Below, one piece after another: positions 24,593-36,586 of a stretch of DNA of 64,000 nucleotides. How positions within the stretch are numbered: position 1 is the first letter of the stretch; every line of letters starts with the position of its first letter. Position numbers and translations under genes: made by a program. Location: assembly GCA_013398295.1 (NCBI GenBank), contig VZSF01007301.1, forward strand, positions 372,001 through 436,000, read 5' to 3'. Origin of the DNA: Chionis minor. Taxonomy: Eukaryota > Chordata > Aves > Charadriiformes > Chionididae. The notes under the pieces were generated by a model. That model saw nothing but the letters and a program-made list of their open reading frames with translations, searched no databases and had not been told where the DNA came from.

Positions 24593-27500
24593 TCATGTTG
24601 CCCTTTAGACTCATGCAACAACAGAATCCTTCAGGATAACTGGATGGGAGAATCCAGAAGGGAAGGTTCTTTGTAGAGATGTCAATAAAAATCTAAGTAA
24701 ACTAATGCAAGATAGAGGTAAACCTTTGGGTAAAAATGTGTTGTCTGATGAAAAGAGGTGGAAAGAATAGAATTCATACAACCATAGCCTCTGCTGGACT
24801 CTAGATAGATGAATCATAGAAAATGTATGTGTTATAGCGGCCAGTTCGGTGAAAACATCTGCTGAGTGAAAAACCTCAGCCAAAAATTAAGCACATGAGG
24901 TTAAAAAAAGCATAAAACCAAAACTGACTGCACTAAGAAAAGTCAGGAGAATAAACCTGAAAATACTTCACTGATGTTGTAGATATTGGTAGGATGCCTT
25001 CACCTTCAGTATAGTCTCTCTGGTCTCCACCTCAGATACGATCTGACCAAGTAAGTCAGTTCCAATGTTGCTATAATCATGACGTGGTTTATTACACCTA
25101 TTGAAGTTTATTTATGCCAGAGAACTCCAGAAGCCTCAGTTATCCTCTGCTGATAAAGTTTTACTCCAGTCAACAGAAAGTTTTAGCAACAGAAATAGAT
25201 GGAAATGGGAATCTCTCCTTGTTTTTTACAATGTCTGCCCCATGCACTGAGCTTTAAATCTCATCTTTACTCAGAATATTTTTTGAACGTCGGTTTGTGC
25301 TCCAGGGAATGACTAAGAGCATTCTTATTTTCTCCTCTTTTTGTGCTACGTTTTTGAAAAGTTTCATTTCCTGCAGTCTATCAGCCAAATTCCAAATGTT
25401 TAACAAGCTGGAATATTTCAGGCAGCTCTCACCTATTCAGAAGTGTACATTAGTATATGTCATTTAGACAGAGAGTCACAGCTCATCCTTACTTACAGCC
25501 TATGAAGCTGATATGATCAGTGCTAAGTCCCGATTTCTCTCTTCCTCATGAAGCACCTTGGCCTTGACCAGGTTTGCTCTCTCTGAGCTAAGCTGTGAGG
25601 TGCAGGTGTGCTCAGCCTTGCACTGCATGAGCCCCATCTCCCCACCGTCCACCCTATCTGACCACATCCCCGCTGCTGACCATCCCCGAAGGTGCACATC
25701 TGAATGCCAGAGCTAAATGTTGACACGACCACATGAGACCTGTCCTAAAATTTGCATTGGACCCTGTCAATTGTTTCCAGCATTAAAATTAACCAGCTAA
25801 GGCCTCATATTATGAAATTTCTGACTTTGCTAGGATTTCTTATGTAGAAAAACAATTGGTCTTTAAGGTGCTTCTATGTAAGAGTTTTAGTTCAGACGAG
25901 GAATGAGTTTCTTAAGCAGGTTTCTTGGTTGTCACCCATAGTCTGCTCTGTTTCATATTTGTATTGAAAACATGCTAACTTCTGGATGAAAATAAACCTA
26001 AAGATACACTGTGGATGCACACTGATATGCTCCAGTCACTCACAGGCATTCAGTTCACAGGATCAGACTAGACCTAGACCAAAGTAAACCCCTCCAAAAT
26101 GTGCACCGCGTTCATGTCAGATCCTCTGTATCAGCTGTTTCACTCCACAGATCCCCTCCTATCGTGCAGTACTATTTGCTAATGTAGACCTAGCCTGAGA
26201 TGATATTAATGCAAAACTATTCCAGGTCACATTAAACTGACTCAGACAAGTGGCATGTATTTGGCAATTGAAGGGCATAATAATGTAGTATGATAAATGC
26301 TCCAGAGTTATGTAAATTCTGGCATTTAATTTTCTGGTACTTGATTTCAAAACAATCTGGATGTGGACAGTATCAACATATTTGTAGCAATGTCTGTGAA
26401 TACCAATAATAATACGAAAACCTTACATCTTGCAACACAGTAAACACTCTGATTTAGATTCTCCTGTTTCATATTTTTATATGATCTTTAAAAGAGTTGC
26501 CCCCCAAAAAATATTTAACATCAAGCACTTTCCAGAGGTCTTTATGCTGCCCTCAGAAGTGTGCAACGAGACATCTCTGTGGCATCCCACATGAGTCCGT
26601 GGCCTCCATGAGAGCGGAGGTGCCCACCACCTACTGCTTGCTGCAGGAGTAGAAACAGGGGCTTCATTCCTCAGAAACAGGCAGCTAAATCTCAGTGACT
26701 TCAGTGAGAATCAACTGTAACATCTGCTGGTGTCCTTGGCTCAGTTCTCCCATGTTTACAGTCCTCTCAGCACTCAAACTCATGGGAGAGTTGCTATGAG
26801 AGGAAACATAACGTTTTTCCACAGGTCCCTGGGAACTCTAGCAGTGAAGTGACTCAATCTTTCACACACTTTTACTATCTACACAGTCAGACCCCACAGA
26901 GCTTGCTGTTCACTAAACTCTGTCCTAAGAATGGAAGTTCTTGTGTTCTCCATTACACTAGCCTGATAAGGGTAACCGGTCAAAATACAGAGAAGCCTTC
27001 CTTTCATTCGGTAGGCTTTTGATTCTGTGATGTTTGGGATGAAATAAATTATAACTATCACAGACAGGAAAGCTGGGGAGAAGCATTAGAAGGCTCATAA
27101 TGTGGAAGTGACAGAGTGACAAGATAACCAGAAGAGAGGAAAAAAAACACAGTAAAACCATGGAGGTGAGCCCTAAGTCAGACATGTTTATCTATGGGCA
27201 ACCCATAGGACCTTCAAAACTGGAAGCTACATTTGTAGATGACTCGCTTGCTCCTAGTCCTACGATCCTCAGGATGCCAGATAAAAACATGATGTGAAAG
27301 ATAGCAGTTGCTCTGCCCCTATGTCTTGTTGGGCAGGTGAAAGATGCAGAAAGCCGCTTCCTCAGCTTATTCACCCAGAACTTGAAATGTGCAAACACAT
27401 TCAGGAATGGAGGAATTCTCTGCTTATTCAGAGATTAAAGAACTGCAAGAGAAAGTGTCCCCTTAATATCAACTTCCCTCTGAGCTTCCACTGATAGTAC

Positions 27501-28640
27501 TGTGGCAGCCACCATACCTACATACAAAAGCAGAATTGGCTGGGAAATTGAGCTACACTGAGAACAAGAGAAAGACACTTATTCTCAGATGTTCCTGGCA
27601 GGTTGGCTGTTTCCCGTGGACAGCTGGGAGCACTGTTCAGTGTAAAATGACGAAGGACAATTCCTTGGTCAAGGGTGACAGAAACTGTCCTCCTAGTGAG
27701 ACACATTGCAGACTGCAGAGGATGAGAGCAGACCTGAATGAATTCTTATGATGCTTCTCCTGCCTATTCCAGCAACAAAATAGAAATCATCAGAGATGTG
27801 TTAATTGCAGGAGCCTCAAAGCAAAACTAGATAGTATTTCCCAAGAGAGGAAGGTGCCACCAAACCATGAATAATGTTTACTGCATGGGAATTGGGATAC
27901 AATAAATTACCTGTGCCTTTTGCATGTTCTCACCAGTGCATGAAAAAAAGGCAGTGGATTACAGGTAAAGTTACTCTACAAGAGAGATTCACTGATCATT
28001 AAGGAAGGGTTTTCTTCTTATTTTTTCTGCCTTTTGCATGTCCCCTTCTCCTTGTGACTTCCTCAGTCAAGTAAGCCTATTTGTTACTTGTGAATAGGGA
28101 AATAATTCCTCATAAGGGTGCTTGGGAAACTTTGAGTGGTACCTGTTAGATTTAAGAAGGGGAAAACCCACATAACCCCAATACTAAATACAATTAATTT
28201 GATAAGCTTTTGAAAACTACTTTTTTCTTAGCTGTGCAAAAGGGAAAAGGATATTTTGCGATGCCTGTTGAGGATCAAATCCTCCAAATTGCCATCTACC
28301 TGCAAACTGGTGTCTACAAAAGAAGCCACTCTTTTAAAGGAAAGGGACAGTAACACTTCCTAGAAGCTCTAATTTGCAAAAATTTCTGAAATGCAGAAGG
28401 AAAAAGGGTGATGTATATACTGGTGTGATTTATTTTTGTTTTTCATGAGGACGAGAAAGAAACTTTTCCAGTTCCAAAGTCAAAGAAGCTTTTCATTAGG
28501 GTGTGTGCGTAACGGATCACACAAAGAAGAAATTCCGTGTTGCATCTATGAAAAAAGTTGGATGTTTCGGTTCATTCTTTACGGAAGATGAGATCATAAA
28601 TGGTACGGGCCACTTAGCCTAGCTGAATGCTTAGTAATGT
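24593..28640. other. Non-coding stretch with one repeat relic
   Basis: No supported gene. Frames below 90 codons are scattered on both strands without splice support. The only recognised element is the relic at 26681-26716. Confidence 0.5.
26681..26716. repeat. Relic of 'TGACTTCAGTGGGAG' repeat
   Basis: GCAGCTAAATCTCAGTGACT followed by TCAGTGAGAATC resembles the amniote motif GGCACCTAAATCCCAGTGAC followed by TTCAGTGGGAG. The relic is short, so this call is weak, but it agrees with related relics elsewhere in the window. Confidence 0.3.
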
Positions 28641-28798
28641 AGGAAGGCAGGCAGGAAAGGAGGATGCCAGGCAGAAAGGAAGGGAGGCAGGGAAGAAGGA
28701 AGGCAATCAGGCAGGAATGAAGACAGGCAGGCGGTCAGGCAGGAATGAAGACAAGCAGAAAGGGAGGAAGGAAGAAAGAAAGAAAGGAGGGAAGAAAA
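28641..28798. repeat. Homopurine (GGAA/GGCA) low-complexity tract
   Basis: About 158 bases of near-continuous GGAAGG, GGCAGG and GAAAGAAA units. It contains an exact 19-base duplication (28707-28725 and 28735-28753) with a 28-base period. Both strands are open through it (84 codons plus, 67 codons minus), but the translations are only Gly/Lys/Arg/Glu or Ser/Leu/Pro low complexity. It is a simple repeat, not a gene. Confidence 0.85.
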
Positions 28799-29024
28799 TT
28801 GCAATCTTACATTCACTTTGCTGTAACAAGACAATTGCTTTAAATTTGCTTCACGTTCATGTGTATTATTTACCTGCCTAGCTGGATTTCATTTGCTGGT
28901 TTTAGTACCCTTAATAAACTTTATTATTACAACAAAAACAACTGCCAATGTCATAGACTCCTGACGGCCCTGAATTGACATCTCAGTGAAGTGCTATTGT
29001 TCAAGAAATCAATTAAACTCATAG

Positions 29025-29598
29025 TTAGGTTATGTTAAGCCCTGAGTAATTTGAGGCATGAAAGAACATGAGTGAATAAGCACCCCTACTCCTACAGAGC
29101 AGTTCTTGTGCATTTGAACCGAAACACGGTTTTCTGTACCAGATCTGTACCAGATCTGTTTGCAACTGCAGGAGTGTAAATGTGTGAAGGACATTTTTAT
29201 CTAGTGCATTCAGTACGGCACCTTTTGTCCAAACAGAACTCAAACACTCATGTGTCAGCCAAAGCAGATGTTTGGCTGTCAATGGAGCTGAAGTGAAAGT
29301 TTGACCATTGTGTGGAATGACAGATGAGTTTGAGGAAAGTCTAGAGAATAGATTTAAGTACATAAATACTCCAGCTCCATGTAAGCTTCTCAATGTTGCC
29401 CAACTGAAGGAAAAATACAAAGGCAAAGCCAAGCTTCTGGCAGCCTCCATCCCCATGTCTTCCTCTCTGCTTCCTTCCGGTAGTGCTAAACGTAGGCAAA
29501 TAGAGAAGGCCAATATGCTGAAAAGAGTAGGCGTGTCCATTACTAGCCAGTGTGCTGGCATGTCTCAGTTGGAGCTCAGGCAAAAATCTACAGTGTAA
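29025..29598. other. Region open on both strands; hypothetical frames
   Basis: The minus strand carries an ATG frame of 178 codons (29561 down to 29025), the longest gap-free ATG frame in the window. Its N-terminus is hydrophobic (TLFSILAFSICLRLALP) and it has NSS, NYS and NIT sequons. The plus strand is open from about 29305 to a TAA at 29596-29598 with a basic, helical-looking sequence (NVAQLKEKYKGKAKLLA, KRRQIEKANMLKRVG). The same plus frame is also open upstream to about 29190 except for one TGA near 29302. No family was recognised for either strand. One or two frames of this length are expected by chance in 64 kb. An 11-base tandem copy of GTACCAGATCT lies within it near 29136-29157. Confidence 0.15.
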
Positions 29599-32500
29599 TT
29601 TTCTGGATTTCCTTTTTTGCTTCCAAGGGCTGCCTGTCCATAATCTCATTCCTTTCCCTTCCCCATCAACAACACCTCTCCTGTGGGCTGGCAGGCAAAT
29701 GTGGTGCCAGGAAAGAAACACTGAAGTTCCTGGCAGCTGCCTAGCACCCAGCTCTTTCTTCAGAAATGGCTTTATTTTATACACTTTTCAGGTACCGGAT
29801 CTCACAGAAGACAAGTGAAAGCAAAATAATTTATTCCTATTTGGCAAAATGTAAAGTATTTCTTGGATAAATTTAAGATAAAATAAAAATCTGTGGTTTA
29901 GTCATGTCATGTAACAGCCCCAACACTCGGAATAAATTATATCAGCTAGTGCATCCATTTGACAGTCTGAAGTCCTTAATCTTCAGTCCTTATGGTTCTC
30001 TGATTGCCCCTTCTCTGATTCTTAATACCTCCTCCCGAGTCCTAGTAACAGGAATTGTCTGCAGTAATTCTGTTACAATTATAGCCAGTTGTCCATAATC
30101 TGAGTTTCTGATATGCTTCGTATAAAATTATTTTCAGACTAGTACATTGAGCCTGTGTTTGTGTACCTTTCCTTTAAAAAAAAAAAGAAGATTCTTATTT
30201 GCAAATTTACAAATTATGCAAGTTTGTTCATGATCACCAAGGCAAATTAAAAGAAAAACCAGCATAATGTACACCACCAGTCTGTGAAGGGTACTGCTGA
30301 ATTTGTCAGAATGGGATAAAACCTTGGGGTGCTATCTGAACCGTCAACTAAGCCTGGATGCTTAATGCCGATGATTACAAAACAAAACATCTCCCCTCCA
30401 CACTCACACATTGTATTTCAGCTTCAGAATTCAAGGAAATGCTGATGCTTTCTCCTGAGTGTGCCTGTGGTTTCTGTGAGCCAGATCAGGTATTAATCAG
30501 TTCCCAACTGGACTGACGAAATTCCCTGTACCTAAAACAATGCATCGGCTCTAGCAGCCACAAAAGTCATCTTTCTGATGCTTCCAGAGCCTCATCACTG
30601 TCTAGAAATATTCCAAAATCTCTTTGCTAAGTGAAGTTTTTCTATTATAGTGACATAGTAAGGATTGTATGACATCAACTGGGACCTTCATTATTGTAGG
30701 TTCATTTACAGGAGTTGTATTGAAGGAGCCTTGGCTATCTAAACAGCAGTTCAGAACCCTAAAACCAATAGTGAGTATCTGCAGTCCAGAGCAAACATAC
30801 ATGGATCTCAGAAGAGGTTTGACTCTCCCAAATGTGGAGTTATCAACATACCATAGCATCCAGTTTTGTCTCCCTTTCTCCTGCTAAAAAGTGCCTTAGG
30901 ACATGAATGAGCTCAGATCCCTTTCTGTGCTACTGATGGAAAACTGTTGCATCCATATAGCCATGGCTTGGAAATAACATCGACTGGAAATCTTTTTCAA
31001 GAGACTTCAGAACAAGATTTCTAGATACGTGATCAGGCATCAGTCAGACAGCATAAAAAGATGCTGACACCCTGCTAGATACTTCTGACCTGCAGCAGAC
31101 GTCCAACCCCCAGTTGCATTAGCCAGATGTGTGCCCCGCTCTCTGTGGGAGGCCATTGTGTTTGGAGCCGGGAGAGCAGGGAGCACAACAGGCACAGCGC
31201 CTCAGCCATCGCAGGTCACACTCCTGCATTATTAGCCGAAGTCAAAGGGGAAAGCAGATTTGTATTAACATGACAGTGTAACATGGGACAGCTGAGGTAT
31301 GGGCACATTTTTGCTGCCCTCTGCAGCAGTCTTCAGTCCTAGGCAGCTGCCTGCACTGTCTCTTGGGCAGCAATAGCCCTGACAAGTGCAGGAAAAAGGC
31401 TCTGGAAAGAAAAATACAACAATTCTGAACTATAAACCATGTTGGGTTTTGGTATTTTTCTGTGAAGGAAGCAAGATTAGGGACTGTATCCTTCTGCACT
31501 GAAAGAGTTTATAAATAGTATTATTTCTTAGAAATACATATGACATAGCATAAAAGGAATTACATTTTACATTGCAGTCTTTTGTATATATACGTCTACT
31601 GTCTCTGCTGACTACTTTTTCTTGTTGTCTGCTACACCACTTCTATTACTGATAGCATATAACCTTGTTCTTTTGGTAGTGTGTCCAAGGCAACCCTACT
31701 TCTGTAACGTGTAACATGGAGCCACCGTAGGTATGTGTAGGAAGTATAGCCAATCTGGGCAATTGCAGAGCTGTTGCACGTGTGAAGATCAATTCTGCCC
31801 TGCTGGAGCAACACAGCTCCCCCTCAGCCCCCCACTGTGCTACTGTTGTTACAGCAACACACACTGACAGGGAAATATGAATATAAATGCTGCGAAAGCA
31901 AAAATGAAGGGGCTGTGGGACCTGTGCTGTCTGAACAAATATAAGAGCCCCCAAGTTTCAAATGAAATGGAGTGACACAGTCTTGTAAAAAAAATACCAT
32001 CAGGGAGAGAGAGAAATATATTAGGATGCTTGTAGGTCATTGTTAATTAAAAAAGCATCTGATTATCATTAACATAAATTGTCACTGAAGAAAATGGGCC
32101 CTTCATTGCAGGAGACAAACTGGCTGAGCTAGCTTAAATTGTCTGGAGTACATGTACCATGTGATGGAACCGGTGAAGAAATTGAAAGCAAGTTATAAAT
32201 TTGCATGTAGGTAACTAATACTGAAAACAGTTATGCTGATGTTGAACTTCAGTGTTTTATTGAATTGCAATAGAGCCAGTATAGGTAAGGGTTGAGCTAA
32301 AGCTGCAGGAGCAGCAAATTTACTGTAGCTGAAAACAACATCCCTACATTTCAAAAAGCTACCAAATGAAGAAGAGCAATGTAAAAAGTCAGAAACTCGT
32401 GATATTTAAAGGTATACCTCAAGAAAATAAAATCCTAACGCCTAGATAAACTTGTATCTCCCCACTTGCCAGACAGTCTGTGCCAAACACTGTGATAGCT

Positions 32501-33309
32501 TGATTTAGTAATTCTTTCCTACAGATAATTCCACCTAGTTAGAATTTCACTTGGAGGTATTTGCTCTTTGTCTTGCTCCAGAATTCATTCTGCTTTGCTC
32601 TTGGAGTGCCAGTGGCTATACCAAGAATAGCCCTGTGACTGACACAGCCTCCATAGCACTTGGAAAATTATATCTGTTTGAAAATCCACATTTTGGAGAA
32701 CTTTAGAAATTAAAATTTTGGTTTTTTTCCTTGTTGTATGGAAGAATCAAGCTTGAAAAATCATCTGAGATAAGGAAAAATACTAAATCAAGCAAGAAAA
32801 GCTGTAAACGCTACTCATACTTCATTTAGTTTCTGTGCTACTCTCAGTAGTTACAGTACTGTGCAATTGGAGGAGATCTGTCTTGATATGAGCCTTTTGC
32901 ATAAGTTTGAATTTACTCTCACTATGTCTATGAGCAGCTTAGCAGATGGAGTTTTTGGAGTTACTTTAGTAAGTTACCTTATTAACTAATGTTATTGAGT
33001 ACTATGAGTTTTCTTATAGTCTCTTCATTGTATTTAGTGTGAGTATTGCTACGTAACTTAGCAACTAGACTAGTGACATTTGCCATCAGAATACATAGCA
33101 TTAGAAGACAGCACTGCAAAACTTGTAGTTTACAAGTACTTGTCTCAAGCAGTGTAATTCAATGATTCCACAAAGTCAGTTTGTGTCATGAGAAAACAAG
33201 AAGAGCCACCAAGACTTGCACACACAGATGTATGAGATAAGCACTGAGATAATACATGTTACTTGTAATATCCTTTGCAGATAGTAAACTTGTGGAAATC
33301 AACGGCATT
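29599..33309. other. Non-coding stretch, nothing recognised
   Basis: No supported exon or repeat. A TAAT-rich block at 32041-32130 (TTAATTAAAAAAGC, TGATTATCATTAAC) has the look of a homeodomain-bound element. Frames of about 100 codons (for example 31646-31954 on the minus strand) show no domain. Confidence 0.45.
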
Positions 33310-33348
33310 CTCCTGACTTTGTTGGAGTTAAAATTATTTATATGAATC
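33310..33348. repeat. Weak relic of 'TGACTTCAATGGAGTTA' repeat
   Basis: TCCTGACTTTGTTGGAGTTA followed by AAATTATTTATATGAATC resembles the reptile and bird motif TTGACTTCAATGGAGTTAC followed by ATTGATTTATATCAGC. It is a single diverged block, so confidence is low. Confidence 0.25.
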
Positions 33349-35629
33349 ACGCATTTGTCCCATCTCACATAAATGTGTTTCTCAGGGTACTGTATCTCTT
33401 TTCTAAAGCAGTGTATTTGGAGATCTGTTCCTGTGGAAAGTGCTGTATCATTAAATATTAATTAAACCATTTACATTATTATAAATTAATAGCTGGTAGA
33501 GTTTAGTAAAGAGTGATGGTTCTCCTACAGATACTTTAAAAATAAATGTCTTATTTCATTTATAAGTCACTGGGCATTTTTTAATCTTTTATCTTTTAAT
33601 TTTCTTTCTCGGTAGTCTTTCATTTTCAAACAAACACAAATCTTACCTTCAAATGTGCAGTGCTGTTTTGGTCTGGGGACTATTTCAACATTTCTGAAAA
33701 CATTTGAAAATGTCCAGACCTGTCTCCTCTTTACTGTTCCTAAAAACGTCTGCTGAATTTGAAAGTAGGTTGAGCTCTCTGGAAACTGTTTCTTTTTTAT
33801 GATTTTTCAGCTAGGCTCTGACTATGATAACCAGTAAGGTGCTTCCTAAAACTGTTCTCTTTGCTTCTCTTAGATTTATTTCTATCAGGTACCCTTCCTC
33901 CGCGGAAGGTGACTGAGGTCTTCTCTTCCAGCTCTTGGACCCAACGGTGTTATGGAGGGTGAAACCCCCTGTGCCATTGACAGTTTATCATGGCTTGTTT
34001 ACCTTAAAATTCTAAACGTGGAGTCCATGATAGGGAGGTGACTAGACCTGGAAACTGAAGGTGTGTGTCATTTCCAGCAAACAGACCCCAGCTGGAATTA
34101 TGGCCTAAGGACATACTATCTTTGACGGAAAGGGCCCTGGTCTGGGCAGGGTTCTAAGAAAAACATCCAAGGTGCAGTTTTGTTGACTGACAGTTACTTT
34201 TTTTGAACCCTTTGGACATTAAGTGAATGCTTCTCGTATTAAAATTATTGCTTCATAGGAAAAAACATACTCTGAGTGGTTAATACTCCTGTATCTGATC
34301 ATTGTGACTTGTCTTTAAAGGAACTTGCTCTTCAAACAGTTCTCTATACTCACCTGAAAAACTCACACCCTTCCAAGGTATCCTAAAATTATAAAAGTAG
34401 TCCCTACCTCAATTTAAAGGAGGGCATTTTTTTGTTTTTCCTCCCCTCACGCCTTGATCCCTGAGTTAAAGAAGAAAACCTTTGTTGTTGTTGTTGTTGT
34501 TGCAGATATTCAATGATACTAAAATATGAATATATAAAAAAGGCTCAATTGTGTACAAATTCTCTGGGGAAAATGTTTGTTGACATCAACAAGATTTTTT
34601 GCTTGAGTAAGGTCCCCAGAATTTGGTCTGATAGGTGTCTTGAGGCTTTCTGCCTGGATTGTGCTGTGATGACAGCTACAGTGACAGTAGTAGCGGATCA
34701 GACTTTTCTGTTTTTTTAAGCCTGTAAACCCAACTCACACATGGGCATACTGGAAAGCCCACTTCTTACGCTGGGCAGGTACATTTACATATGCAAAACA
34801 AAGTTTCAGTTGCCTTTAAGCATGTAAATTAGCCTCTTATGTGTCTGCTTGTGAACACACACCTCAGAATTAGCTAACGTGCCCTGAACACAGATTTTTC
34901 CTATATTCCAGAGAAAGTAACATCTTCAAAGGAAAATAAAGAAGACACTTTTTGTTGACTTTGCTCTTATTCTATCTATTCTAGGAAAACTGAGGACATA
35001 TTTCATTTATGAAAAGCTACTTCAACCAGCTTAGCAATCAAGTTAGAGGCACCTCAACAGTAAGATACTGCCTTTGTCATTTTTCGTACATTTCTGTATT
35101 TTATGTACTGCACTGATATGGAGCTTTTCTTGGAGAGTTTTCTTTCGAATCACTAAATAGTTGAACAGACTGTCACTAGAAAATGCTTTGGAACTTTTAT
35201 GAGCATACTTTTATTGTAAATATTCATTTACAGTGGAGCTATTTCAGTACCAGAGCTTAAGAAACAGTGCCATGAAGATTCTTAGCTATAATAATCTATA
35301 ATTTGTGGGATTTATTTAGTAAAACGCTCAGTCACAGATGGCAAATTTTAGTCAGAATTAATAAACATATAAGTATGTTGATTTGCTGTATTATTTTAGC
35401 TTGTTTGCCTCTTCTGTGTATCCATAAAATCTTTGAAAACCGTAAGCTTTATCACTGTCTTTTAGGAAAAACATAATTATGGTACAAAATTAGTTTTCTC
35501 TCGCTCTGTCTGTTGGGATCTCAGTGCATTTCCACCTAATAGGCAAATAACTGTTTTCCTGCTTAACTTGTCCCCCTCCTTGAAGATGGGAAAAGGATGC
35601 CAGAAGATCATAAAAGTTACAGTGGTTAA
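33349..35629. other. Non-coding stretch with TTG microsatellite
   Basis: No supported gene. A (TTG)7 run lies at 34482-34502. It ends in a TTGTTGCAG acceptor-like sequence before a 68-codon frame at 34513-34719, but no donor or recognisable protein follows. Confidence 0.5.
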
Positions 35630-35960
35630 ATACGTTGCCCCAGACCTGCGTGCACAGCTCTGGTCTGTCTTTGGGCTCTGCGTACACCAGCTAAGACTGC
35701 GCTCTGGCACAGCATGTTTCAAACCGTTGCCTAAATTTTTCTTTAGGGGGACGTACGGGCCTGATGCTGGGGGTGGCCCGACCCTGCAGCCCTGCTTGCT
35801 GCAACAGGGCTCTGCGGCTCTGCCTCCCGCTGTGCCGTACCCATCCCTGAGCTCGCGGGGATGAATGAGCCCGTCCACTGCTCCGCTCAGAGGGCTGAGC
35901 TCGAGCCCCAAGGCAATAACTGGGGCCTTTGGCTTCCTTCACTGCGAGCTTCCCCTTTTC
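35630..35960. promoter_or_regulatory. GC- and CpG-richer patch
   Basis: CpGs are retained (TACGTTGCCC, CTGCGTGC, GGGACGTACGGGCC, GTGCCGTACCC, CTCGCGGGG, CTCGAGC) in a region flanked by AT-rich DNA. Frames of 98-144 codons are open on both strands but match nothing I recognise. It is comparable to the patches at 12590 and 19690. Confidence 0.25.
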
Positions 35961-36420
35961 ATTAGGCTTGAGATGGCGACTGAAATTTATTAGCCTAAAG
36001 TGGGCCAGGACTGATTGAGATTTACAGTGATATATAGAAGAAACGCCGAGTTGGAGAAAAGGGATGAAGACTTGAAATGATAAAGTTGTATTGGTAGCTT
36101 GTTGAGGTAATTGAAATGCCTTGTTATGTCCTATTGTGATGGGTTCAAATAAAATATAGGCACAATTTGTCTAGATCATGCCTGTAGTACACTATAAAAT
36201 AGATTCCTCTCTTCTAGTGTTAAGGACATGTTCAATTTTTGCCTGCCAGTGAGGATTGTGAAGGGGTGAGATGAGACTAAAACTTCTCCTTGTTGACGTA
36301 GTTGACGGTTTGGCATTATTCACACTGCACTGCGTACAGCAGGACAGTGAGCGTTCTTCAATCCACCCAGGGGGATTTCCGCAGAGGATTCCAACCAACA
36401 CACCTTTTTTTGTCCCTCAG

Positions 36421-36586
36421 CGATCTCCCATGCTCTGTTCCCTGCTCAGAGAAAAATGACCAGGTTTGCCACGGAGCTCTGCCCTCAGAGCCACCACTGA
36501 GGCTCCAGGGGCAGATGTCTGGACTCTTCACTGAAGTGTATCCACAGAGTGAAACCATTTGCCCTCAGCTGGACAGGACTTGCAGG
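36421..36586 (+). other. Exon-like, cysteine-containing open frame
   Basis: A strong pyrimidine tract and acceptor (CTTTTTTTGTCCCTCAG, ending at 36420) precedes a 166-base block that stays open in one frame and ends at TTGCAG|GTGACT (36586/36587). The frame begins DLPCSVPCSEKNDQVCHG and ends ICPQLDRTC, with five cysteines, suggestive of a secreted domain. No family was recognised. The downstream CAG|GTAAGG sites at 36669 and 37020 are also donor-like. The combination may be accidental. Confidence 0.2.

Noticed and set aside
28627..28881. 84-codon frame rich in Lys, Gly, Arg and Glu
   Set aside because: It is a translation of the homopurine repeat.
34482..34719. Exon after the (TTG)7-CAG acceptor-like sequence
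   Set aside because: The acceptor is a by-product of the microsatellite, and no donor or protein similarity follows.
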